Of a stretch of 64,000 bases of DNA, positions 37,251 to 45,877 are shown piece after piece. A model generated the notes under the pieces. It was given only the letters and a program-made list of their open reading frames with translations, did no database searches and was not told where the DNA came from. The stretch is from CAVVKW01 sp963761705 (GTDB lineage Bacteria; Verrucomicrobiota; Verrucomicrobiia; Chthoniobacterales; JAATET01): contig CAVXHK010000003.1 in the NCBI GenBank assembly GCA_963761705.1, positions 1 to 64,000 on the forward strand. The letters run 5' to 3'. Both the position numbers and the translations under genes were made by a program. How positions within the stretch are numbered: the first letter of the stretch is position 1; the number at the start of each line of letters is the position of its first letter.

Positions 37251-37585
37251 GCTGAAACATACCTTTAAACCATTACTGTGTAACGCTTTAAATCATCCGT
37301 GACGCAGATTTCGGCTCGCCTCACCTAATCAGGAGCTTCGCAGCCTAATCCATCCCAAATCCCCCTTATCTTAACGCCATTCAGGACTGACCCCGTGGAC
37401 CGCCTGACCCCATTCGTTGCACACCCCACCGTTCGCGAGCGCTGGGTGAGAAACGGCGACGCCTATCGCCCAAAAAATCTTGCTCCTTTTCGAGAGTGGA
37501 TGAATCAGCGATAACGCCACCCAGTTTGAACCAGTCTGATCTCGCCTACCACCGAGACTCCTGAAAAACCTCGGGCAAGATCACA

Positions 37586-40500
37586 ATGAAGAAACTGAAC
37601 AACACCCACTTTTGTGAAGAAATTAAAAAATCCATTCGCAGCGGTGGTGGACTAACCCCTTTCGTCGGCAGTGGGCTCTCCGCTCAGTCCGGCATTTTAA
37701 CGGGACAGGAATTCGACGAATACCTCGCTCATGTCGTCCATCGTTGTGTCCAAGGCATTGATGGAAAACTGTGTTGGAACATTCGCACCAACGGCTGGCC
37801 GCCGGGACCGACCCACGCCGAAACGGCGGACGCCAAAGCTTGGGTCCGCGAGAAATTTGATACTCTCTGCACCCGACTCGGGTGGACAGCCGAGTTTTCT
37901 AAAGACTCGAATATCCGCGGGCTGACGCGACGCGCCGACGATCCGAAGCACGACTGGCTCTATACCGCCATCAGTGCCCCCTTTGTCCCACCCATCCTCC
38001 GTGGACGCGGCGAGCCTCTGCGGCCCGCTCTGACTGAGGACCCATTCGACCCCGCTTACCTCACCCAACCTTGCCTCAACGAGGACCGCCTTCGGCAAAT
38101 CCACCAGATCCTTGGAAATGGCTCACTGGAGACCGGTGGCGTCACTAGTGCCAATCTCTCCCCGACTTCGCGGGAGGTCATCTGGGAGCGTGCGGTGCGG
38201 TCGCTTTTTGACTGGCGCTCAACCCTGAAATTCCTCTCCGAGCTAAACGTCGACGCATCACGGGGCGGTGTCCCGTTTCTCACCGAGCCAGATCCTGACG
38301 TGATTGATGCCTTCAATAACCACATCACCCACGGTCGAGCTCCGAACCTCGGTCACACCATGCTCGGCCACTTGGCTCGCGTCGTCCGAACCCGGGTTAT
38401 CTTGACCACGAACTTTGATGGTTTGATCGAAAAAGCCTTCGAAGATCTTGGCGAAGAGCTTCAGCAAATCCCGGTCAGCATTAAAGGCCGCCTTCCGTCC
38501 CCCGCAATCGTTCACTCCCGCAATACGATTGTCAAACTTCACGGCTCACTCTCCGAGACCCGCGCGGACTTCACTCTCGATGAGCCTCCAACCCTTCAGG
38601 ACAAGCAAAGATTTCATCATTACGTCTGTGGTGCCTACCCGGGTGAGCGCGAATCCTTTCATTCGACCGATCTTCTCGTCGTAGGATTCTCGGGCAGCGA
38701 TGTCCGCTGCATTCAAATGATGAAATTCGTGTTGGATTCCAGCGAACGCACCCAAATCTATTGGATCTGCCACCGAGAGAGCGATGCTGCAAAACTGAGT
38801 AGGCTTTTTCCAGAACAGACCTATCAGGGACGCCTGATTTCGACAATCTGCCAACGATCCGACATTCTTTTCTACGAACTCTATCAAAAACTGACGCTTA
38901 GTCAACCGCCAGGCGGACTCGGGTATAACCTAAGCGACACCCTGCCGCCCGATGTCGGAATCTCCAACGAGCCGCATCCTCGAGAAGAACCATTAACCGA
39001 CGCTGCCATGTTCGACCAGTTCACTGATCAATGGGAAAACCGCGTGGCTGAAGATACCGAAGGCAAAATCCGACACGTTACGATTATCGAAGGAGGCCCC
39101 GGCGCCCTGGCAACGATGAGCAAGTTTGCAAGAAATCACTACGACGGACGAAATGTCTGGCTGGAACTCGAGGACTTTTTTGACGTCGGCTCCCTCGCGC
39201 ACGGGCTCTTTCAAGCCTTGGCGACCCATCGTGGAATCTATCGTCTAAGCCATACTTGCTTGGTACCGCGTGAACTCATGGACCTGATGTGCTTCGACCC
39301 TAAATCGCCGCAATCAGACGAAAAGAGCCTCTTCGGTGCATTCCGAAAAAGGGTGGAACTCTGGGAAAAACAGATTGGAACCGTGACGAATCGAATTGGG
39401 ATTGATCCAAGCAATTGGTTGGTGACGCTCTATGGGCGCAATGGCCCGGGCGGCTGCACGGGCTGGACCCGGCACAGATACTGGGGAGAGCCAGACTACG
39501 GAACACTCATCTCAGGGAACAAAAACCCTGATTCGAAGGTCTACGCCAGTCCGCTGATGGCGCTGATCGGGGCGCTGGCGAAAAGCGGATTCAAATGTGT
39601 CTATGCCCCTATTAGTAAAGAGGGCCAAGTCGGATCTGACAACAAACTAATTCCATGCCATTCGATCAAAGCATTGGAAGACTGGATCGGATTCGTCCAC
39701 GACGTCACCTACGGGATCCCTCCCCCACCGCAACTTCCCAAAGAGTTACAGGCCGGACCGTCTCTTAGCAATCAAGCGATCAATCGAATCAAAGAATGGA
39801 TCGAGAAAGCTAGCGAATCGCCATCGCTGCCAAAATCTTCTGATCGACTTCGTTTCGTCTATTCAACTGCGCTTTTTCGCCAATCCCGACACTACACTGC
39901 ACTTCTTCGAACTCGATCCCTCGAGCGACCTCATCCCTTTAACCAAAGCGCCGTCGACAATGACATCTGCTCCGCAAGAATTCTCGACGAGATCATTTCC
40001 GAATGGCAGACATTCCCCCGACTTTTCCATCCAAAACCGGGTGGCTTTCAGTGGCTTTACCGCGACATACGAGTAGCGATGTTATCCGCCAAAATGACAA
40101 TCGGCGAAGAACCTACGGAAGATCTTGAGGCTCAGTGGAACAGTCTCACTGATCAAAGAACCCTTTTGGAATACTCAATTGCTGACTGGTATTTCCGAGC
40201 CTTTCAGGTGACGAACCACGCCGCTCCGCTTACGGAAGCCTTTTTTCACTACTTCCAAGCCGGCCAACATGCGCTGAGCCTTCGGCGGCCCGGTTTCAAC
40301 GGCAATCTTAGAGTTAGAAAAAGTTGTAACTATCAGCGGTTCTGGTGGCGCAAGTCGATCATTCAACTTTTGCAAGCCCTCCGCTGCGGCAAACAGGCTT
40401 TGACTTATTGGGTGGGCCCTCCCGCACTACGGCACTGGTTTTCCGAAGAATCAATTTTATCCGTTACCCGAGACCTTCTCACTTCACTTAATGCGACGTT

Positions 40501-40765
40501 ACCTCGAGATTCACGGATAGCACTGAGAGAAATAGGGCCGCTTGCGTCCGAGGACTTCACAGAAAACACTCTTGGGGAGACGCTATATATTATTAACGAA
40601 AGCGAAAGAACGGACCCAGATTTCATTCTTTTGAAGCAGCTTTTCCAGGAACTCTACAGCTCCCATCGTCAATTTTGGCGCTCCCCGCGATTACGCTCGG
40701 ACGTTCTCGTTCCGATCAACCAATCAGTTGCTAGGCATCTCAGAGGAAACCAACTCAAACCTTGA
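37586..40765 (+). CDS. SIR2-domain protein with degenerate STAND-like P-loop region
   Basis: 1,059 residues. Residues about 20-440 form a SIR2-type domain. The nucleotide-binding motif FVGSGLSAQSG is at 26-36, TTNFDGLIEKA at 274-284 (Asn 276), IVKLHGS at 315-321 (His 319) and LLVVGFSGSDVRC at 363-375. These positions match the NADase SIR2 proteins of antiphage systems. A second region from about 490 looks like a P-loop NTPase, but its Walker A position reads IEGGPGALATM (501-511), without the Lys and Ser/Thr. GRNGPGGCTGW follows at 617-627. The rest is helical. It overlaps the next ORF by 38 bases. Base composition looks AT-richer than the flanks. The most likely role is abortive antiphage defence; this is inferred. 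Confidence 0.75.
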   Translation: MKKLNNTHFCEEIKKSIRSGGGLTPFVGSGLSAQSGILTGQEFDEYLAHVVHRCVQGIDGKLCWNIRTNGWPPGPTHAETADAKAWVREKFDTLCTRLGWTAEFSKDSNIRGLTRRADDPKHDWLYTAISAPFVPPILRGRGEPLRPALTEDPFDPAYLTQPCLNEDRLRQIHQILGNGSLETGGVTSANLSPTSREVIWERAVRSLFDWRSTLKFLSELNVDASRGGVPFLTEPDPDVIDAFNNHITHGRAPNLGHTMLGHLARVVRTRVILTTNFDGLIEKAFEDLGEELQQIPVSIKGRLPSPAIVHSRNTIVKLHGSLSETRADFTLDEPPTLQDKQRFHHYVCGAYPGERESFHSTDLLVVGFSGSDVRCIQMMKFVLDSSERTQIYWICHRESDAAKLSRLFPEQTYQGRLISTICQRSDILFYELYQKLTLSQPPGGLGYNLSDTLPPDVGISNEPHPREEPLTDAAMFDQFTDQWENRVAEDTEGKIRHVTIIEGGPGALATMSKFARNHYDGRNVWLELEDFFDVGSLAHGLFQALATHRGIYRLSHTCLVPRELMDLMCFDPKSPQSDEKSLFGAFRKRVELWEKQIGTVTNRIGIDPSNWLVTLYGRNGPGGCTGWTRHRYWGEPDYGTLISGNKNPDSKVYASPLMALIGALAKSGFKCVYAPISKEGQVGSDNKLIPCHSIKALEDWIGFVHDVTYGIPPPPQLPKELQAGPSLSNQAINRIKEWIEKASESPSLPKSSDRLRFVYSTALFRQSRHYTALLRTRSLERPHPFNQSAVDNDICSARILDEIISEWQTFPRLFHPKPGGFQWLYRDIRVAMLSAKMTIGEEPTEDLEAQWNSLTDQRTLLEYSIADWYFRAFQVTNHAAPLTEAFFHYFQAGQHALSLRRPGFNGNLRVRKSCNYQRFWWRKSIIQLLQALRCGKQALTYWVGPPALRHWFSEESILSVTRDLLTSLNATLPRDSRIALREIGPLASEDFTENTLGETLYIINESERTDPDFILLKQLFQELYSSHRQFWRSPRLRSDVLVPINQSVARHLRGNQLKP

Positions 40766-42074
40766 GGACATTTTTCTTGCTTACGCAAATGTCAGTCGTG
40801 ACGAAAGAGGTCAATTACAACGCGAGCAATTAGCCTCCGATTTTAATAATTTCCTCAACATCAAAGATCCAGCCTGGAAAACAGATCCGGCCATTTTCCT
40901 GCAATCGCTGATTGAGACCGCTCACGAAATCTCTCGCGAAGCGAAAAGAAAAACGCAGGCCGCGCTGAACTGCGATGGAAGCTGGCAAAAGCTATTCCTC
41001 AAGAGCAATCCCGCTAGGAAAGGTGCTGACGTGATGGACCTATGGCATCGCGCCTCGGTTTATGTCAGCCTCGCCCTGGAACTTCAGTCATGGCTCCTTC
41101 CGGGGATGGAAACCCACAGCACACGAGAGCGCGCCAAGGCGTTCTCGATTTATGGACTCTCGCTATCTCGGATGTTCAGGTTTACTTCAGCGCACCGCTA
41201 CCTCGACAACGCCCTCCGAACTCTTCATCAAATTCGAAGCAACGATCACGACACCCAAGTCGGTATTGTGGAATTGCGAAGAGCCGAAGCTCATCTGATC
41301 GAGGCCGAACTCGCCCGCGAATTCAGCGAAAATCCCCACAAGCAACTGTTCTCGGAATCGTTCGAGATTGGCTTAGGAACCTGGTTGCAGTCAATCCTCG
41401 GTTCTTCGACGATTACTTCAGAAATTGGAGAGTCAGATCAGCCCAAGTTGAAGCGCTATTATTGCGCGAAAATTGATGATGCTTGGATTTGCATAGAGAA
41501 TGCCAGTCGGCTTCTCACTCCAAACACTCATAATCCGCGGTGGGCGAGCCGCCTCATAGCACTACAGCTTCGCTGTTTCATTCAGATGCCTGGGACTACT
41601 GAGGACGAACGCTCGCCACTCCTGTTACCGAACCGACGAGGGTATGACCTCCTCACACGGCTAAGCCGTTTCTATGCTCAGGGAATTGAGTGTTGTCCAT
41701 TCGATGCTCATAATCGAGTGCGGATGATCGACTATTTTGTCCGCGCCCTCCTAAATCACACGAATGCCTTGATGCACGTCCCAGACCGCGAGATGGGAGA
41801 TCTGCTCGAGAAACTTGAAGAAGGCCAAACCAAGTTGGACGAATGTATGGAAAAATTTAAGAAAGACGCAGGAAGCGTAGATTCCATCAGCTACATCGAT
41901 GTCATTAAGGAACGGATGACGAAGCTGCTGAAGACACTGGAAAATGCGGACGGCGGCAGATTCTCAAACCACATCAAAGAGCGAATTAAAAAACTGCTGG
42001 AAAAGCTTGACGTGACGGCCATCCCGGTCAGCCCAAGCCCCTGCAGAACGACCGCCAGCCGCCGTAATCCGTGA
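40728..42074 (+). CDS. Helical-repeat (TPR-like) protein, possibly the C-terminal part of the SIR2 protein
   Basis: 448 residues from TTG 40,728, overlapping the SIR2 gene by 38 bases in the +1 frame. The content is helical: RASVYVSLALELQSWL, RAKAFSIYGLSLSRMFRFTSAHRYLDNALRTLHQI resembles TPR units, and a charged coiled-coil end contains two similar units (VIKERMTKLLKTLEN and HIKERIKKLLEKLDV). No clear RBS or ATG is seen at the start. Either it is a separate, translationally coupled partner, or one indel has split a single 1,500-residue SIR2-NTPase-repeat protein. Other genes in this window have single-base frameshifts, so the second is quite possible. Confidence 0.6.
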   Translation: MLGISEETNSNLEDIFLAYANVSRDERGQLQREQLASDFNNFLNIKDPAWKTDPAIFLQSLIETAHEISREAKRKTQAALNCDGSWQKLFLKSNPARKGADVMDLWHRASVYVSLALELQSWLLPGMETHSTRERAKAFSIYGLSLSRMFRFTSAHRYLDNALRTLHQIRSNDHDTQVGIVELRRAEAHLIEAELAREFSENPHKQLFSESFEIGLGTWLQSILGSSTITSEIGESDQPKLKRYYCAKIDDAWICIENASRLLTPNTHNPRWASRLIALQLRCFIQMPGTTEDERSPLLLPNRRGYDLLTRLSRFYAQGIECCPFDAHNRVRMIDYFVRALLNHTNALMHVPDREMGDLLEKLEEGQTKLDECMEKFKKDAGSVDSISYIDVIKERMTKLLKTLENADGGRFSNHIKERIKKLLEKLDVTAIPVSPSPCRTTASRRNP

Positions 42075-42328
42075 GGTCCCGCGCTCTGCGGACGGCGATT
42101 TCTTCGCACAGAAAACCCAAAATCGGGGCAGTTCTTCACATTGTCACATCGGGATGAGTTGGCAGCGGTGGCGAGAAGGCTGGTTCAAGTTTTAGCCGGC
42201 ATGGGTTTGTGCAGCATCGGTTGTGTAGATAACCCAGTCTCCCGCTGATTCTTAACCTCGACTCCGCACCAATTATCGAAAATGTGTCAATGAAGGGCTC
42301 ACTCATTCGACGTTTGACTTATGAAAGA

Positions 42329-42895
42329 TTAATTCTTGTCGAACCCCCCATTTTTGAGCCCGCTAATATATACATCACCCACTTGGGACAGCGTGATGAC
42401 TGTAACTACAAACTGCGAGAACGCGTATATTGTGAGCGAAAGATAGGAGAACGCGAACAGGCTCCTCTTCCAATACAAAAGCCCCGGCAAGAGCTTATCG
42501 CTCTCTTTGAATATGAACAGTGATCCAATCGAAGCCAGCACCAAAAATAGGTGTGCAAGAGAGGCCCACGAGAAAACAAAGATCAAATTCGAGTATGTAT
42601 CGCATGGGCGAGACTTCGCTGTGGTGCCCGCCATTTTTCGAGCGAACTCCCGATCAGGGATCGTCAGCGCCAAGGCTGACCCCGTGAGGCAGAATCCGAA
42701 CGCAATGGACGCGTAAGTCAAAAGCGCGCTTGCTAGATCTCCAACTTGCAGATCGATTTGAAAAAAGCCGCTGTTCGCTACCCAAAGCGTTGCACCCGAG
42801 ATAATCAAAGAAATCCAAAACTCCGAGGCGAAGACGAGTTCCCGCCATCGGATCAGGACAGTCTTGGAGAGATACCACCAGATTGAGCCGAGCAT
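42329..42895 (-). CDS. Four-helix membrane protein, unknown function
   Basis: 188 residues with four predicted membrane helices at about 24-46, 56-79, 102-129 and 146-170, short loops and no recognised domain. The start codon at 42,895 lies eight bases after the end of the upstream gene, so the two are probably co-transcribed. Small multi-helix membrane proteins next to a soluble partner in defence islands are sometimes effectors, but nothing here proves that. An overlapping plus-strand frame of 79 codons is less convincing. Confidence 0.6.
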   Translation of the reverse strand: MLGSIWWYLSKTVLIRWRELVFASEFWISLIISGATLWVANSGFFQIDLQVGDLASALLTYASIAFGFCLTGSALALTIPDREFARKMAGTTAKSRPCDTYSNLIFVFSWASLAHLFLVLASIGSLFIFKESDKLLPGLLYWKRSLFAFSYLSLTIYAFSQFVVTVITLSQVGDVYISGLKNGGFDKN

Positions 42896-42903
42896 TTTGA
42901 ATC

Positions 42904-43762
42904 TTAAAGTAGCTTGTCTAATTGCGCGAAAATATCGTTAGTGTCGGGATGCCCCGATCTGTCGCGGGTAATCGTTGCCCTGACAGCCTCGACATGATTA
43001 TTGAGCGATATTGTAACTTCCTCTTTGGCTCCAGGCTTATTTCCAACCACAGCTGCCTGCGTTATTGAGGTAATTCCCTGAGCAATTAACTTCCCCAGAT
43101 CCCGAATGAATCCTCGGCTCTTCGCAAGAGATTCTCGGGGTTTCGCCGTGATCTGAATCTGAAGCCGCTGCGCATCAGAGTCCTCCAGCTTGGAACCATC
43201 GACAAGAGTTGATGCATCTGGGCGCCACGCCATGTTTGGCCGAACCATTGATACGCTAGCGAGTCGAATCCGCGAAAGATTTTGAATGTCTGCAAGAAAG
43301 CTAGTTCTTATTACGGGAGTAAATTCGAGCGTTAACTCGTCGCTCGGAAACTGCGGTGCCAAAACTAGACGCACTAAGCCTGCCAAGTCGCCAGCCTTAA
43401 CGCCTCTTTGATTGTATTCGATTGCCGCGCGACGCCTCGCTCCATCGACGACGCAGTGGGTCCGCGTTGAAAGGCTCGTTACGCGTTATCCTGCCCGAGC
43501 GTTCACTTTTCTGCGCTAAGTCTAGAATTAGAGGAGATAAGCCAGGTTCGCCCTCGTGTGCGACTAGATGAAAGATGCCTGGCTTCACCTCGTCGCAAGA
43601 GAATACGCAGATCATGTGGTCGCCTTTTGTGAGCGTCCGCTTGTCGGGGTTAATTTTCGCGAACCTGCGCAATAAGTCGGAATAGTCAGGAATTGGACTT
43701 TTGCCAATGTGCCCGTGAAGATGAAATTGCTCTAGTTTGCGGATCACAGTTCGTTTTGGCAT
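42904..43762 (-). CDS. Uncharacterised protein, frameshifted (about 286 codons)
   Basis: Two consecutive minus-strand frames appear to be one gene. The first part (43,762 to about 43,475) starts MPKRTVIRKLEQFHLHGHIG and contains ICVFSCDEVKPGIFHLVAHEGEPGLSPLILDL. The second continues, upstream of its own first start codon, with TRTHCVVDGARRRAAIEYNQRG and then KAGDLAGLVRLVLAPQFPSDELTLEF. Removing one T from the CCTTT run near 43,475 joins them as NEPSTRTHCVVDG. The total of 859 bases is one more than a codon multiple. I do not recognise the family. It precedes the four-helix membrane protein in a probable two-gene unit that converges on the SIR2 locus. Confidence 0.6.
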
Positions 43763-43907
43763 ATTTTACGGGCGTTACACTGAAGTCGTTAAGGGCATTC
43801 TGGAAGACTAAGCTGATTATTCGGTTGGTCTCCGTCGTTTTGCGGGGTGAGTTTGCAGTTGTGGAGAGACCGATTCTTGCAATTTTAGAATCACACCCAA
43901 CCCCCGA

Positions 43908-44645
43908 TCACCCATTAAACGAGCGATCGATCGGGAGCTTGAACAGGCGGCGGGTGGGGTCGAGGTCGTCGTTCCAGTAGGGGTAGAGGCGGTCGGCGGC
44001 GTTTTGGATGGCGTAGCGGCGGGAGTTGATCTTGCGGACCAATTTGTCGCGTTCGATGCGGTCGGTGGCGGTTTCCTCTTGGGTGTCGGCCTGGTGGGCG
44101 GTGTCGTCGCGGAAGGTGGCTTTGGCGGTGTCGATCTCGGCGATTCGCTCGGGCGGATGGCCGGGGAGGTCGTCGGCGGTGGCTTTGGCGAGGAGGGCGT
44201 CGGCGTTCTGGAGGAGGGTGGAGCGGTTGGGGTTCAGCCGACGGCCGATGAGGTAGCCTTCGGTGGAGAAGTTGGTGGTGGGGTCTTCGTCTTCGTCGAG
44301 CATGCGGCGCTTTTGCTTGGCGGCGCTTTGGATGCCCTGGAGGGCGGTGACGAGGGTGCGCTCGGTGCCGCGGACGCGGAGGGTGGCGGATTTCCTGGTG
44401 CCACTGCCTTCGCCGGTCTCGGTGATCTTCCGGCGGGCGGCGTCGAGGGCGTCGGCGAGGCCGTCGAGGTAGGTGGCGTCGATCTGCTGGGTCTGGAGGG
44501 TGGCGGTGTGCTCGGGCTGCCGGGCGGCGGCGAGGATGGCCTCGGCCTCGGTGACGTCGGCGAGTTGGGCTTGATTGAAGTAGCCGCGCTGGCGCGGTGC
44601 GTCGGCGGTCTCGGCGGGTGCGGTGGTGGGTGCGGGTTCGTTCAT
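43908..44645 (-). CDS. Hypothetical helical protein
   Basis: 245 residues, rich in Ala, Asp, Thr and Arg, mostly helical with no signal peptide or membrane segment. The N-terminus is disordered-looking (MNEPAPTTAPAETADAP) and the C-terminus has RLYPYWNDDLDPTRRLFKLPID. I do not recognise a domain. The codon use is GC-rich like the chromosomal flanks, unlike the neighbouring 37.5-43.9 kb stretch. A 21-bp tandem repeat lies in its upstream region. Confidence 0.6.
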   Translation of the reverse strand: MNEPAPTTAPAETADAPRQRGYFNQAQLADVTEAEAILAAARQPEHTATLQTQQIDATYLDGLADALDAARRKITETGEGSGTRKSATLRVRGTERTLVTALQGIQSAAKQKRRMLDEDEDPTTNFSTEGYLIGRRLNPNRSTLLQNADALLAKATADDLPGHPPERIAEIDTAKATFRDDTAHQADTQEETATDRIERDKLVRKINSRRYAIQNAADRLYPYWNDDLDPTRRLFKLPIDRSFNG

Positions 44646-44718
44646 GTGGTGTGGATGGGTTGGTGTGAGGTTCGGGTGATTGGGTGGGCGGATCGGGTGC
44701 TAAATGACTGGTGGGAAA

Positions 44719-44928
44719 GTGGTTGCCGGGGGATTCGAGGTGTTGGCGGGGAATTTTGGGGTTTTGACGGGGGGAATTAGGGCGTTGGTGGGGAAAATCA
44801 GGCCGTTCGCAGGGAATTCGGTGGCTTTGACAGGGAATTTGCGGGCATTCGCGGGAAATTCCGGGGCGCTCGCAGGGAATTTTTTGTTGCTGACGGGGAA
44901 TTCGCTGACGCCTGCAGGCGGTCGGTTT
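44719..44928. repeat. 21-bp imperfect tandem repeat, about 10 units
   Basis: Ten consecutive 21-base units share a GGGAATT core, for example GTTTTGACGGGGGGAATTAGG and GCGCTCGCAGGGAATTTTTTG. Because 21 is a multiple of three, both strands read as heptapeptide repeats: LAGNF-like on plus, KFPANA/EFPVKA-like on minus. It lies 74 bases upstream of the start of the hypothetical gene at 43,908-44,645. It may be a minisatellite, a protein-coding repeat or a regulatory array. Confidence 0.75.
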
Positions 44929-45465
44929 TCACCGACAGGCGATCGCTTTGCGTCCGCAGCGAATCCGCGAGCATTGCGAGGGAACTGGACGGCGGGTGCA
45001 GTCATGCGGGGAGGGCTCGCGGTGGATGGATTGGGGATAACTTGTGCCCGGATGGTGTTGGTGGGGACTCCTTTGCTGCCGGAAGTCAGGGATGCCTATA
45101 TCTCGTGGCGCTATTAAACTGCAAGCGTGTTAACTGCCGCGGCTCGGTGGTGGAAAAAGGCGAAGATCATGGGTCAGCGAACGGGGAGATTCCGCACTGC
45201 TCCCGCGCTCCATGCCTCCCTGTCTCCCGCCGAGTCCGCCCGCGCCGTCACGCCGGATGCGAGATGCCCCCCCGGTCCCTGCATCCGCCGCGCCGACGCT
45301 CGTTCTCTCTCAAACTCGAACGCCCTCCGTTCCCGAGGTTGATCGCCGGCGGTCTGCCACCGCCAGCCTCACTCTGAGCGCAAAGAAATTTGACTCTCCG
45401 CCGAATTCCCCCAACGTAGCAGCTCGTTGACTCCCCCCGGCGAAGCCAATCGCACCTCACTGCTC
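44929..45465. other. Spacer of about 540 bp without a recognisable gene
   Basis: Short frames occur on both strands but none has recognisable protein character or a convincing start. The left end continues the tandem-repeat region in decaying form (CCTGCAGGCGGTCGGTTTT and CACCGACAGGCGATCGC). Confidence 0.4.
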
Positions 45466-45579
45466 ATGGGATTCAAAACAAAACCTCATTACCTCATCAT
45501 CATCACCGCCTGCTTCGTCTTGGCGGTCTTCGCATCGGCCCTCGCCGATACGAAACCAGCAGCCCCTTCCGGTCCGTAA
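45466..45579 (+). CDS. Possible small secreted peptide (37 residues)
   Basis: A short frame beginning MGFKTKPHYLIIITAC with a hydrophobic core and a plausible signal peptidase site (SALA before DT), ending in Pro/Ala-rich residues. The signal-peptide shape is the only evidence. No clear ribosome-binding site is seen upstream and no family is recognised. It could be a chance frame. Confidence 0.3.
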   Translation: MGFKTKPHYLIIITACFVLAVFASALADTKPAAPSGP

Positions 45580-45631
45580 CGCCATTCGGGTCAGTCGATC
45601 ATTTCTGACAAACCCACTGGGAAGGGGGGCT

Positions 45632-45877
45632 TTACGCTGATTCATTGCGAATCACTCTGCCGATTCGCACTTCGGGCGACTTTCCGTAGATGCGCTGGTA
45701 AATCAATTCGCGGCGGTGCTCCGGCGTGATGTCCTTCGGAAGCGACGCGAGGACCATCTCCCGCGCGGCGTCGAACATTCGGGCGCCCATTTCAAACCGC
45801 TCGGCACCGGTGCGGGCCATCAATCGCTCGCGGACCATGGAGGCGATCTCGGGCGGGGTGTCGCTCAACTCAGGCAT
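45632..45877 (-). CDS. Small partner protein of the nucleotidyltransferase
   Basis: 81 residues from ATG 45,877, overlapping the upstream nucleotidyltransferase gene by 13 bases. It is helical and charged: PPEIASMVRERLMARTGAERFEMGARMFDAAREMVLASLP, then a C-terminal LIYQRIYGKSPE. Proteins of this shape are often found next to stand-alone nucleotidyltransferases. The overlap implies tight co-expression and suggests an antitoxin-like or regulatory partner. The function is inferred from context only. Confidence 0.6.
   Translation of the reverse strand: MPELSDTPPEIASMVRERLMARTGAERFEMGARMFDAAREMVLASLPKDITPEHRRELIYQRIYGKSPEVRIGRVIRNESA

Noticed and set aside
42284..42523. 79-codon plus-strand frame within the membrane-protein gene
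   Set aside because: It has no recognisable features, while the minus strand encodes a coherent four-helix protein next to a co-oriented partner.
44719..44928. CRISPR array
   Set aside because: The units are contiguous 21-mers without spacers and diverge throughout; no cas genes are nearby.
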